Source: Cryptomeria japonica (lineage: Eukaryota > Streptophyta > Pinopsida > Cupressales > Cupressaceae). From it: 64,000 nucleotides of DNA. The stretch covers positions 908,367,009 through 908,431,008 of the forward strand of contig NC_081414.1 of NCBI RefSeq assembly GCF_030272615.1. The letters are read 5' to 3'. Both the position numbers and the translations under genes were made by a program. The notes below the pieces were generated by a model. That model searched no databases. It worked only from the letters and a program-made list of their open reading frames with translations, and was not told where the DNA came from. Of the stretch, positions 11,539 through 22,439 are shown piece by piece. Position 1 is the stretch's first letter; every line of letters starts with the position of its first letter.

Positions 11539-12727
11539 AAAGTTGTAAATAGTTTGCATAACTATTTTTGTTTTCTAGTGGTAGATATTTTGCAACCCAT
11601 AAGACAAGATGGGGGTAATTTTCATAATGAGTTTTGAAGAAGGCGGCTACAAATTTTGATCCAGTATAAGCAAATTCAAGGATCATTGTTTTGTATAACA
11701 GAATACGGTTATGTATAGTCATTCTAAGATGACAGGTGTCTCCTCTAGCCTGAAGCTTGTTTGCTCCCTTATTTTTTTTATAAAAGGGAATTTAGGGTTA
11801 TGGGACGTAGTTCAGAATTTTGGTCCCTTATGTGTTCCAAATTTCTGTTTCCAAATAGCAAAGTCTAGGTGAAACAAAAGGATTGTAAAAGGTCATTTAC
11901 AGAGCAAAAAATAGAAAAGAGTCTTGTGTCTATGATTTTTCCAGGTTCTTGAAGGAGTAATGTATGGATTGTATTTTTACAGAGACAACAAAATTAATGA
12001 ATAAATATATAATTCAAACCCATTTCTCTCCAGTGTATTGTTCTATCATGTTTTGAATGCATATTATCAAGTATTTTATCATTCATTTTACTATTGTGGT
12101 GTATGTAACCTTTTATTCATACTTTGGTCTAATAGGTCAATTAAATGCTTCAATGAAATTGCAGAGTGATAGGGGTCTTTACAAGGATTTTGATAAGTAG
12201 TTTTGGGTGGGGAATACAAATATGATATATTGTAAGGTAATATTATCTCTGGTTATATGTTGTTAGATAAATTATATCAGAAGTATAGTCTAATGTAGTA
12301 TGAATTTGTGTACCCAATGGAATAAGGCACTGATCATAGTTAAATGAATGCGTGGGTATTTATTTACTATTCGAAGTCACCATTGGTTTTCTATAACTTG
12401 ATAAATAGTAGAATACTTTCATTTTATATGAATTTTATCATATGTGTTAGTCATCTCATGCTCCAAGCGGGTTGAGGATCACTGAGGAATTTGCCATTCT
12501 TGAGCATTCTCGCTTATTGTTGAGTCTTTATATGAGATTATCTGCTTTGTTTCATGCATGATTTGTGAGTGTAGCATAAAATCACAAATAAGCATGGGGA
12601 TCACCCTCCATGGTTTTGCAGAGCCTAAAGCATAGAAGGATCTAGCATCCTTGTCATTGTTGGTCCAAGTCTAAAGAGTATTAAATAGTTGGGAGGGGCT
12701 TTCCATAGATATTTTCAGGAGAAAACA
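11539..12727 (+). other. E0 LTR tail, non-coding
   Basis: AT-rich stretch with no ORF of note. It corresponds in position to the 0.9-kb non-coding tails after ORF1 in the E2 LTRs and would hold polyadenylation signals such as the aatgaataaatata near 11996. No other feature is visible. Confidence 0.5.
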
Positions 12728-12732
12728 ACTTG

Positions 12733-12873
12733 GTCTCTACCTTTGAGTTAGTGTAAACCCGTTTTTGGGCACCAATAGATTCCATAACCGGTATACACAT
12801 AGAAGTTAGTTAAAGGGAAACAGATTAAGAACCACTAATTCACCTCCCTCTCAGTGGTGCATTCTGTCTAACA
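12733..12873 (+). repeat. E4 LTR 3' end fragment (copia)
   Basis: The sequence resembles the last part of the E6 and E7 LTRs: a ccggta box, then actaattcacc, a pyrimidine run, ctcag, and a terminal ctaaca directly before a primer site. The 5' limit is unclear. It abuts the inferred end of E0, so E0 may have inserted into this LTR. Confidence 0.55.
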
Positions 12874-12875
12874 AT

Positions 12876-12887
12876 TGGTATCAGAGC
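12876..12887 (+). other. E4 primer-binding site (tRNA-iMet)
   Basis: Exact TGGTATCAGAGC two nucleotides after the LTR end (ctaaca, then at). This is the usual Ty1/copia plant primer site. Confidence 0.9.
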
Positions 12888-12946
12888 ATAGGTTCCCAGT
12901 CAGATGAGCTTTCTCCAGCTTCGGTAGATTCTGGCTTAAGGACACA

Positions 12947-14361
12947 ATGGTTTGTTTAGTATCATTCTCTGCTCCTATTTTTGATGGATCAAACTATGCT
13001 ATTTGGAGCTATAGAATGGAAGTCTTCATGTCCTCTTAGGGGTATGATGTTTGGATGGAAGTTGTTAGTGAACTCCCTAGGTATGTCAGTCCTCCCTCCG
13101 GATCTGAAGATGAAATAAGATGCATATGTAATGAAGAAGCCATGAAGGCCATAGTCAATGTGCTCATCGGTGATATTCCATCATAGGTGGATAGATTCAA
13201 ATCGGCAAAGAGTCTATGGGATAGGCTGAAGAAGCTCTATGGAAATAAACCTTGCATCACGGAATCAACTTCTGAGAGTGAGAAGAACTTTGCAGTAGAT
13301 ACGTGTGTAGATGACATAGGCAGTTCAGATTGTTGCAGCTGCAATGTTGATGAGGAGACTCATCTTTTCATGGCCCATGAGACAGACATTAAGAATCACA
13401 CATCAAAAAGGGATAAAGCAGATAGATCCCACCAGTATGATGTGTTTGACAGTGACACTGAAGAGGAAGAAGAAGGAGACAAGGTAAATAGATAGAGCCA
13501 GCAAGATCTATTTGGAAATGATGATGAAGAAGAAGAAGATGCAGAAGTGGATATTGAGTGTGACCTGGTAAGTGCTCTAGAAGAGCTTACAAATGATAGA
13601 AATGATTTTTAAAAACTACAAAAGATCAGTTCATGAGGATTGCAGCTAGTTGAGAACCCGCCTTGAAGTATCAAACCAAAAGGTTGGTTTATTGTCCACT
13701 CAACTAGAAGAGACAAAAGGATTGACTGATGATTTGAAATCAGTCTTAGACTCCAAGGGAAGTGGAATGGAGAATCTGATACAAGTTGTTTAAGAATGTT
13801 GCAGTTGTTGAGCAAAACCGGTTGATTAGATACCTTGAAGAATCTGAAAGATGTTTCTCAGAGTTAAATACTCAACAAAAGGACACCAAGGAATGCAGGT
13901 GCAAAGATCTAAAGGCTGAGCTAGAGATAAAGGATAAAGAGTATCAGCAGATAATAGTTGAAATGGAGTTCCTCAGGAAAGAACTTGAGAAATGTCAAGA
14001 TGAGCTCATGATGACGATGAAGAATGGTGTTGCATGGAGAAACAATACAGATTTGAAAGGAAAAGGAAAGATGAGGGAAGACAGTGTTACCGATAGCATG
14101 AATAAGAGAAGACCTGCTACCAATAGAAGACAAAGAAATGTTGCTGCCACCAAGTCAAGACAAGCATGGCAGAAGAAGAGACCAGATGGAAGATCTGTAG
14201 AGGATGGACAACCCTGGATCTATTCCTGAAGAAGAAGAAATGTTGATGCCAAACTGGTAAGAACACCTCATGTTTGGCTGAATAAATTTGTAAGTAATAA
14301 GCCTCCTTTCTCCGGCTATTGTTTTGAATGTAAAGATTATGGCCATAGGGAAGAAGAGTGT
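12947..14361 (+). pseudogene. gag: E4 copia gag-like remnant
   Basis: Decayed capsid-type gene. The start at ATG 12947 gives APIFDGSNYAIWSYRMEVF, the usual opening of copia gag (FDGxNYxxW). SAKSLWDRLKKLYG at 13199 is the UBN2-type gag core. An acidic region (13440-13560), a long coiled coil (13786-14050) and one CCHC zinc knuckle at 14320-14361 (CFECKDYGHREEEC) follow. In-frame TAG codons near 13037 and at 13184, and frameshifts near 13600-13790 and 14229, break it. No protease, integrase or RT follows, so E4 is either a gag-only non-autonomous element or truncated. Confidence 0.75.
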
Positions 14362-15568
14362 AAAATAAGGTCTAGGAATAGACAGAGTGTGCTTCCTAGG
14401 TATAATAAATCAGATGGCTATAGACTTCATGCATATGAGATAATGCATCTTGGAGTAGAAGCATGCATACCCCCTCTCCCGGTATCACTAGTGTTGTATG
14501 TTATAACTGAAATAGACCCGGCCATAGAAGTTATGACTGGAGGAAAAAGGACTTGTTGTCCAAAGGCAACTAGAAAATCAATCATGCTCAGTATAAGAGC
14601 AGCTATAGGGGATATGAGCAGCATAGACCTACATGGAACAAGATGATTGGTGTTCCTTCTCAAGCAAGGTATCCAAGGAGACTGATAGATGGCTGCAATG
14701 ACATGAAAAGAAGAAGAAGAGTGAACCGGTACAATAGAAGGTTCCTAAATCATGAGATCAGCATGGACATTATGTGCTACTACAACACTACTTCTTGTCT
14801 TGGTGTTGAATCCATAAGTATAAGGATGAATCAACAAGAGAAGAAGAAACCTTCTCCCTAGACTGAAAAGGGGAAGAAAAGTGAGATCAAGTAGAAATGG
14901 AGGAAGAAGCAAGAAAGTAGAACCAGGGATCGACATTGTGCATTTAATACACAAGTGTTATCTCCTATGGCTTAAAGGAGATGCAAGACTCGGGGGGAGT
15001 TACATATTGACCAGATCATCCACTCCTTAGTTGAATGTGGATAAGAAGATGAACAAGCTACTGCCAGTAAGAGGAAGAAAATATGATGCCAATATGTGTG
15101 TAGTTACTGCCTTGACCACACATTAGTGATGGTTTACTGCTATAGGTGAAATGAATGGTAGCAGAGGAAATTGGAACCAGGAAATAAAGGTAAAGAGGAA
15201 AGTGTCCTGGTAGAAATAAGAGACCAGTATGTGCAACATGTTACCAGCATAGATGTTGATAAGTGTTGCAGATTATGTAAGTCTATGAGGTGAGGGATCA
15301 TTGTAGTAACTCCAATAGCCTGAATAGATAAGGTTATGTCTCAGGTGATATTGAAAAGGATCTGAATGACTTATGGTGGTCTGGTAGCTAATCTTATGCG
15401 CATACATCTTAATGGGTCAATAGGTTGGATATGTGACTTGCTAGTTGGCATTGTGGTCATGATGATGGATGTCACAAGTATTGATGTGAGTCCCAATTTG
15501 GGATCTGGTAGATGAGAAATGAAGACCAGAGGTCTGAGGTTCAGGGGGAGTTCAGAGCTATATCCTCA
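14362..15568 (+). other. Unassigned sequence after E4 gag
   Basis: No open frame longer than about 85 codons and no recognisable domain. G-runs at 14990 (cggggggag) and 15543 (agggggag) are reminiscent of purine tracts. The block probably holds the decayed 3' end of E4 and perhaps the E3 5' LTR, but it does not visibly match the E3 3' LTR at 57516. Confidence 0.35.
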
Positions 15569-15571
15569 AAT

Positions 15572-15583
15572 TGATATCAGATA
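15572..15583 (+). other. Candidate E3 primer-binding site
   Basis: TGATATCAGATA matches the copia primer site TGGTATCAGAGC at 9 of 12 positions. Support comes from spacing: it lies about 1.5 kb before the leader block near 17088, the same distance as between the primer site and that block in E5. The upstream LTR could not be confirmed. Confidence 0.3.
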
Positions 15584-17213
15584 TACTGTACACAAAAGCA
15601 GATCAAGCAGATGCTCAAAGAAGGAGAGAGATAGGTGTATGTTGTTAAGCGTTGTTAGGTACATGAGATTTCCATCTCAAATGCTCGTGGGTGAGGTTAT
15701 GGGAGACATCTTGGAAGGCTTCTATTTTTGAATCTCAAGCATTGCGCATTTTTGACCTCACCATTGCGTTTGAGAGGTTGTTTCCATAGCCTCCATAAAA
15801 ATCAAGTATTAACTCGACCTATTTTGGCGAAAGTCAAATTTTGGGTGATGGAGGAATTTTTTACCCAATTCGGATAGTATGATATGGATTTAAAAAAATA
15901 TATATATTTTTAATTCTGCGAAGAAAAAAAAAATTGATTTATTTCTTCAAAAAAAATATATCATATTTCGTAGATTTTTTTAAAAATTTGAAAAGCTTTT
16001 CATTTTTTTATTTAAAAAAAAAAAAAATTATTTTTAGGGGGGTCGGAGGGTATGTTGACCCCACCCCACCATACCCTGCACAGTCTGCAGGGACCTGCAT
16101 GGTTTGCAGATCATACCTGTGCCGATGATGTCCTTTCCTCTAAACGTCGTATGCCACCACAGCTCCTCCTACATGCAAAAGCTCCTCCCGCTTGTAGCCC
16201 GACCTCCAGCTAGCTCGGCCACCACCGGCTAGCTCCGGCTCAGGCGACCAACCTGCCGACACCACCACCGGCCATCGACAATAGTGGTCACCTCCCGACT
16301 GCCAGCCTCAACAGCCCGTTGGCTCCGACACCCCTCCTCCCATCGGCCAGTCACCGGCTCTGGCCACCACCAGCCATCAATGACCTCCTGTCGTGCTACC
16401 ACACCTCCCTCTGATGAACCCACGTCTGCCACTGGCTAATGGGAAAAACATTCTGACACATCACCTACTCAGTTGGTCATCACATTAGCATATCTGTACA
16501 GCCAAGGAGAAGGGTACGATGACCATTTTGATGGTCATATGATCGTCAAATTTAACACAATGATTTGCTGATGTCATACTGCATCAACACTATTTTGAAA
16601 ATTTTAGACCCATCTCCATTGAATAGTTTGGTTTTTTGGGTCAACTTCGGAAGCTCATAACTTGCTCAATTTTGCTCCTTTTTGGGTGCAATTTTTTTTT
16701 ATTTGGGCCATTTTTTGTGCTCTCCATAGTGGTGTTGTCATTTTCTAATTTTGGTGCATATTTGTTTCAGAAGTTTCAAATTCTCTTCAGTTGTACCTGT
16801 CCAATCCTCAATTTTACAACTTCAAAGGCTTCGCTTGGGCTCATACCACCTCCTTTTCAGGTGCCATTTTTTTGTCTACTTTCTTAATATGTCATCAGTA
16901 TGTAGAGGTTTTGAGTTGATATTGTGCTTGCATATATTGGTCCTTTTTGGCCTACTTGGTACTTGTAATTTGCTTGGATCTTATTTTAGATCTCTTGCAC
17001 TATCAGTTTGAGTCTCCTTTGGCCTCTTTGAGGCAGTTGTAAAGTTGAAATCAGAAGTCCACTTTGCCATTTTTTGCAAGTGGCCCATGCACTAAGTATA
17101 AAGTGCCAAATCATCATTTTTTTTGGTGGGGGGGTCTTTGATTGAGTGAATTTGGGGGGGATGTCTTGTGTGATTGTGCCTATCTTTCCTTGTGCTCTTT
17201 CATTTTTGTTGCT
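15584..17213 (+). other. E3 long 5' leader
   Basis: Non-coding leader ahead of the E3 gag. It contains gacctcaccat (about 15757; also in the E5 leader on the minus strand near 8710), A/T homopolymer runs (15890-16035), a G-run and GC-rich block (16035-16440), and the block shared with E5 near 17088. No gene is seen; the open frames here are low-complexity. Confidence 0.5.
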
Positions 17214-17244
17214 ATGAGTTCTCATAAATTTCCACCTTTAACTC
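17214..17244 (+). pseudogene. gag: E3 gag start, cut by E1 insertion
   Basis: The first codons of E3 gag, MSSHKFPPLT. The frame continues after the E1 insertion at 53285 as PYNYASWKIEAW when one copy of the aactc target duplication is removed. The join matches the usual copia gag opening, which confirms that the left and right flanks of E1 were once contiguous. Confidence 0.8.
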
Positions 17245-17424
17245 TGTTGCACCCATTTTTTTTTTTGTTTATAGCCTATTAAAAAAAAGGGTAATTATTT
17301 TCCTAGGACTTAAGTCTTCATTAAACGAGTTTCGTACTCATGTGTTGAACCTTTTATAAAGCTCACAATTCGAGTTCAAGAGAAACACGTTCCATAAAGT
17401 TCTAAGTTGTCAATAGCATAGTCA

Positions 17425-17697
17425 TTGAACTTTAACTTTGAACCTTTTCGGTTCAAGGTTCAAGGTTCAATCGGTCTTTTGTCTTGTGTTTTACGGCTGT
17501 CTTTTTGGTACTAGTCTTGTGGTCTCTTTGAACTTGAACCATTGAACTTTTGTTTTGAAATGGTTCAAGGTTCATGGTTCATTCTTGTGTTATTAAAAGT
17601 TCCTTTTGTCTCTTTTTGCCTATTTGCAAAAGTGACTTGTTGTCATTAAACTTTGAACCAATGAACTTCTTTTAAAATGAGTTCAAGGTTCAAAGTA
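17425..17697 (+). repeat. Three successive GAACC/GGTTC hairpins in E1 U3
   Basis: Three imperfect inverted repeats built from the same words: 17425-17470 (TTGAAC and TTTGAACC against GGTTCAAGGTTCAA, short ttttc loop), 17528-17581 and 17647-17697. The same three occur in the 3' LTR at about 28286-28560. They lie upstream of the TATA-like box, so a protein-binding or transcript-structure role is possible. Confidence 0.7.
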
Positions 17698-17939
17698 GTG
17701 TTTTCAACTCAGCCCGATGGTGTCTTGGAAGAAAAGGTGGTGCAATCAAAACATAATTTTCCTTGGTTTTCGTGTTTTCAAATTGTAATTATGGAAACAA
17801 TCATGAGAAGGCATGTCGACTATGTGGAGTTGATTTCTAATTAATAAGCATGTCAGAATTATATCAAGTCACAAGTGGTTTCACATGGATGAATAAGCTA
17901 GGCCAAAGTGTGTGTTGGTTCATTTCAGTCTTTTCCGTC

Positions 17940-17947
17940 TTTAAATA
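17940..17947 (+). promoter_or_regulatory. E1 TATA-like box
   Basis: tttaaata followed by tgggg, conserved in the 3' LTR at about 28804. It lies about 220 bp upstream of the ORF1 ATG, which would place ORF1 in the transcribed part of the LTR. Confidence 0.45.
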
Positions 17948-18167
17948 TGGGGCATCTCAGGTAATGTAATTATTGTTGCCATTGGCAAAGAGTGGAGACG
18001 CAGAAGGTAATTTAGGTCAGTTCTTCTAAGGGTTTCACAGTTTGATGTTGAAGACAGGTGAGTTCAATTGCTTATTTTCCCCTGCTCTGTTTAGTTCTGA
18101 AAATTGGAAAGTGTAATTCTTTGCTTTAGAGTTGAATGCTATCTGATTGACGCAATTTAAAGCAAAA

Positions 18168-21100
18168 ATGAGACCGATTTTGCCCAAATTGGGTTGAACA
18201 TCATGCTTGGTTAGTACCTTTTCAGAGTTAGATGATACAACCTTCATTCAGGATGAGCTAGATAACTTTTTAGAGAGGGCCAAGAACCCAACAGCCAATT
18301 CCATGATGGAATAGATAGTTTACAGTGGTCTTGTTGAGGCCACTGCATTCCCAATTGCTACTCCTTGCCCAGAATTAGTATATGCATGCATGAACTGATA
18401 TGATGCTAGTAATAGGTGTATTAGAGCCAATAATGGAGACATGCTAGTGCAGATTGATAGAGAAACTGTAATGGCTGCAATTGGAATTCCTCACAAGGAG
18501 CCGTATGAAGATTGGTCCATAGGAACCTCATACACATTTTTCTCTGAGAAGAGAAGTGTTTATCAGAATGTCATAGCTAGGAACTGGCTCCTTAAAATAC
18601 AAAAGGGAGGTTCTAGGCTACCCAAACCCTTAACAAGAGAGCATTTCATCATAGAAGTTAGGGATATTGTGATCCTTTTGAACAAGCTTAACAGGAATTC
18701 ACATGCCTTCTATTGGGAGGACTGAATGTATTTTTAAATTCAGGTATTATTAGCTAGTGAAAAATACCTGGACTGGGCGCAAGTAATTGTTGAGAGATTG
18801 CATGAAGGGTTGAGTAATTTTGTTTGAACAACTAATTTTCACATGACTTCATACTGGTTCTATATTTTAGCATGTATCAGAGAATGGCTGGGATTACATC
18901 AGGAACCTTGGGTTAATGGAATGAAGGTCTACGAGTGCTATCCACATTTGCAAATACAGAGATACACAAAAAATTTCTTGAGATGGAATGATGTCTTTGC
19001 GAGAAGATTAACTTTCGAACTACAAGCAAATTTGAATAATAGGATGTCACCTGAGGCATTAAAGTTGGTCACCACATACAGGAGTTGTTTCATTCAATTT
19101 CCTAGATTCACTTATATCAGAATTGGAGGCTTTGAAGATGAACCTTTCAGATTACCCGGATATGCTCTCGACAGTTATGTACTTTTAGAAGTTAGCAGAC
19201 AGCTAGCTCATGTGGATAAGATATTTGGGATGAAAAATGAATCTGAAGCAATTTTCCCAGTTGAACTCGGACATTATAGTTGCCAGACTATTTTTGATGC
19301 ATTGAACTTAGAATTGGAACTCAAGAAGATGATTTGCCGCCATATGTTGCTCGACAGGGGTTCGCCAACAAAGAATATACAGTGAAGCACCTGAATGTTG
19401 ATGTGAACTTTTCACATATACCCCAATTAGAAGATTATTGGGAGGATTGCTGTGATGAATTTGAAGTTCGGAGAAGATTATGGTCGAAGTTCACTTTACA
19501 ACAAATTATTACTTTGAAATTGCCCATGAATATTGCAAGAATACAAGAACCGGAAGATGAAGATGTATTAGACCCGGAGTTCAATAAAAGAGTTCATGTG
19601 CAACCTATTCCTGAAATTGATTGGGATAGGAAAGAAGAAGAATATATTCTGTCAAGAACCTTTAATGTAATAAGGAGAATAGAGAAATGGTTAAGAGATC
19701 GTAGGCCTGGAATAAAATTTACTACTGGCTCAGTCGAGAAACCAGTTGAGCAATCTCATGCTACTGCACCAATCTCTTCTTCTAACATTGTTGTTGATAT
19801 TGCAGGTGTCACTAGTACTCAAAGTCAAAAGGTTCAAACCAGAAGACTTAAAGAATCACTGTTTGGCCCCTCAACGGTTCGAGTCACCCATTCCAGAAGT
19901 AAAAGGAAAAGCGCAGACATCACAGGAAAAAAAACCATCATAGTTCTTGATACTGAGGAGGCGCAAGTGATTATGTATGAACCAAAAATAGACATTCCTG
20001 TAGCTCAAGATGCAGGTAAAGAAAAGGAGCAGTCTGGGGAAGGCCCCGATCAAGTGATTACTTTGGTGACCATGGATTCATCTGAATGTCAAATGCCGTC
20101 AGCTAAGATATCCTCAAATGTTTCAAGGTGGTTAGGAGCATCAATAAGTAAGAAATGCAACGTAGTCCCTATCAGTGTACCCATGGAAGATATGGTCAGC
20201 AAATGCCTCGAAAAAACACCTAAGTCTAAAAAGCTAAAAGTAGAAGCTATGCTGGAGGTAGATGAGAATACAGGGCACTGGGTAGCTAAAGTGGCTAGGC
20301 CTATTTCAGACAAAGATTCAGAAAATGTAATGGAGCAGGATTTTGTTGTTGAAAAGATTGATTTAGGAACTACTTCAAGGGCTGCTGATGCAAAACACCT
20401 AGAGTACTCTGCTAAATGAATGTTATCCAGAACATGGAAGGATGAGAAAGACAAATGAGAGTTGAAATAGACCATGAAGTACATGGCAGAGTATATTAAT
20501 GCCATTCATCAGCCCAGCCCACAACCCCTGTCACAGGTTCCTCAGAATTTTGATCCTAGATCTCCCATGAACCAGAATTTGTTGGATAAGGTTTAGAGAA
20601 ATCATGTGCTAGCAGAAACCTTTGAAGAGTGGCTTGAGTTCATAATTCAGCAAGGAACAAAGTATATTGCTAATCTGGTAAAGGTGTACGAGAATGCTGT
20701 GACTGTAACTCAAGATCTGGAAACAGAAGTGTCGGCGTGGGAAAAGGAAAGGAAAAAATGGGCTGCAGTACTAGTTCAAATGAGAGATGTACAGAAGTAT
20801 GGTGTAATGAAATTCCTTACAGAAAAGGTAGTAAATGATTTGGATGATAAGGTACTGCATGTGGCCAAGGAAAATATTGAATGGAGAAATTCAATCATAA
20901 AACAAGGTCATGAAGAGTCCATTAAGTTGCTAAAAGAGTTGAAAGAACTCATTGTCGTGATGTAGAAAGACTTGAAGTGCATCGATGTACAAATTCTGAA
21001 GGGAGACAGACAGACCATTGAATAGGTAGTAGATATGGTGCATAATTTCAAAGGGAAAATAAATTCTATTAAAGAATCAAAATCTTTCACCCGAGATGAC

Positions 21101-21322
21101 TTCACCAGAGTAGCTCGCATTGAATCCATGTTGGTTGTCTGTTCAGATCACTTAGAAGTGCATAAAACTAAAGTCACGCAAGTGGGTATGGATAAAGAAG
21201 TTTGGAAGCAACGCATCCTGCACATTGGTCTCCCACATTACCCAGTAGTTCATAACTTCTCCGCAGCTCATATGGAGTGGCGAAATATACGTGGCACCAC
21301 GCACACTTCAGAGACAATTTAG
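18168..21322 (+). pseudogene. E1 LTR-encoded ORF1 (5' LTR copy)
   Basis: ORF1 of the 5' LTR, function unknown. The start is ATG 18168 (MRPILPKLG), the first ATG of the frame after the leader. Shared family blocks are YDASNRCIRANNGDMLV (about 18399) and IGGFEDEPFRLPGYALD (about 19120), corresponding to YDPVTRSIQDVNG and VFGFRGTSFLLP in E2. A lysine-rich, low-complexity middle (19700-20300) and a helical C-terminus (20606-20965, 21035-21322) follow. A 1-nt deletion near 19333 shifts the frame relative to the 3' LTR copy. Stops at 20417, 20468, 20594 and 20963 are private to this copy and are CGA or CAG in the other. TGA near 18723, TGA 20456 and TAG 21023 are shared by both copies. Confidence 0.75.
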
Positions 21323-22099
21323 GCCATTTTCTATTCTTTTAGTTATGGCTCTATTTACGGCTTGTAGTCATTTAGTTAATTTCAATTATAGATGGTTGTC
21401 TCTTGAATTTCATATTTGCATTTTGTTTAAAAAGACAATTAAGCCTAGCGGCTATATATATTTGTAAGGATGTTTTTGTGCGATATAGAATTTTTGGTGT
21501 AAAAACTTGGAGGACCAGGCTAATATCACTTGTAATTTTTTAGGAATACCCATCTTTGAGTGGAATGAAATATATGATACACCTTGAGAAACCTGTGTGT
21601 TTGGAATGCATAAAATTTCTATTGGAATGATTATGTGTTCGTGTATTAGTTTCTTTTCTCTGATTTTTCATTTGAAGTCTGCGAATCAATTTGGTAAATG
21701 AAACTAGCTGTAAGCTTTTGAATTTTTTGATTCCCCTTGTTCTATGAGACATGAGTGAGTGTCAATCAAAGTTCAAACATTCTTTTATCATCCTGAGAGT
21801 TAATTTCCATTTGAGATCAAATGTCTTATTATGAATTTCATTATCCATCATTAAGCATTCATATTGTGTTGACTAGTGGATGTTGAAGCCTTTTGTTTAC
21901 TTTTTGGTTAAAAGTGAATCACATAAAGAAAAAATTATTCAAAATTCATTGAAGATCATATAGGGAGCTGTACCTTAATGCAGAGGGTAAAAATAATAAT
22001 TATTTACCCAACTACTGGTTATCATTGGTTTTCTATTTGGGCAACAGGAGTATTTATTTGTAAATTTTGAGAAATCTAATCCATTAACCAATAGATTTT

Positions 22100-22118
22100 T
22101 GGCGTCTCTATTGAGGAG
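22100..22118 (+). other. E1 primer-binding site (tRNA-Arg-like)
   Basis: TGGCGTCTCTATTGAGGAG, 6 nt after the 5' LTR. It resembles the complement of the plant tRNA-Arg 3' end (TGGCGACTCCACTGGGGA) and the E2 site at 36290. tRNA-Arg priming is known for Tat/Ogre gypsy elements. The tRNA end is from memory, so the match should be checked. Confidence 0.6.
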
Positions 22119-22439
22119 TCGAATAATAAGATTAGTTTTATAGCCATAAGTTACTTTGAATTGGTTCGTAGTTCATTTTAAAGACTATAGGGTGTGAGCA
22201 CACTGGAGACCAGAAGATATACTAGATCCCAAAGGTGAGAAGGATTAGTCGATTCAGCTTTTGAAGAATTGCAAAACCTAAATTCCTTCCCTTCCTTTAC
22301 ACCTTAAAGAAGGGCAAGAAGTAGGCCCCCAAGATCTCCTTCTATTCCTTCCCAATCTTCTATTTATCACTCCTTGACCTTACATGGTGTTGTCTTTCCC
22401 ACTGTGATTAATCCCACCCCTCTGAATATTATCCTTCCT

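Larger units (their letters stand above)
250..12727 (+). mobile_element. E0: degraded Ty3/gypsy (Tat-like) element, 3' part
   Basis: The 3' portion of an LTR retrotransposon whose 5' half is missing or left of the window. The order is RT, RNase H and integrase remains (250-3133), a 180-bp spacer, then a 3' LTR (3315-12727) that holds an LTR-encoded ORF1 and the nested antisense element E5 (6371-9231). Without E5 the LTR is about 6.55 kb, close to the 6.59 and 6.55 kb LTRs of E2, and its ORF1 is clearly related to that of E2. The right boundary at 12727 (ending ACA, candidate target copy acttg) is inferred from LTR length and context, not from a matching left LTR. Many frameshifts suggest it is older than E1 and E2. 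Confidence 0.7.
3315..12727 (+). repeat. E0 3' LTR, coding, interrupted by E5
   Basis: Inferred 3' LTR. The start is placed by the conserved pre-LTR motif. It begins TAATAGG where E2 begins TGTTATC, so the terminal TG is mutated. The first 1.4 kb is promoter-like and includes two ccgcgacatcg boxes (near 3750 and 4040) and a TATA-like tttttaaata near 4250. A tandemly duplicated leader and ORF1 (5165-6370 and 9232-11538) follow, then about 1.2 kb without coding potential. The matching 5' LTR is outside the window, so the boundaries are approximate. Confidence 0.6.
17245..22093 (+). repeat. E1 5' LTR (4.85 kb, contains ORF1)
   Basis: Starts TGTTGCACCC and ends accaata; the 3' copy ends accaaca. 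It is matched along its whole length by the split 3' LTR. It contains a U3 with three hairpins (17425-17697), a TATA-like tttaaata at 17940, an ORF1 region of about 3.15 kb (18168-21322) and about 770 bp of non-coding tail with nothing further recognised. Confidence 0.92.

Noticed and set aside
12728..12750. tRNA-Arg-type primer site after the E0 LTR (ttggtctctacctttgag)
   Set aside because: Weak match, and the next sequence is copia LTR rather than gypsy internal sequence; an element with a PBS after its 3' LTR would need a tandem arrangement that is not otherwise visible.
18168..21322. ORF1 as a captured or flanking host gene
   Set aside because: The same region occurs at both ends of the element within matched LTRs, and relatives occur in two other elements here.
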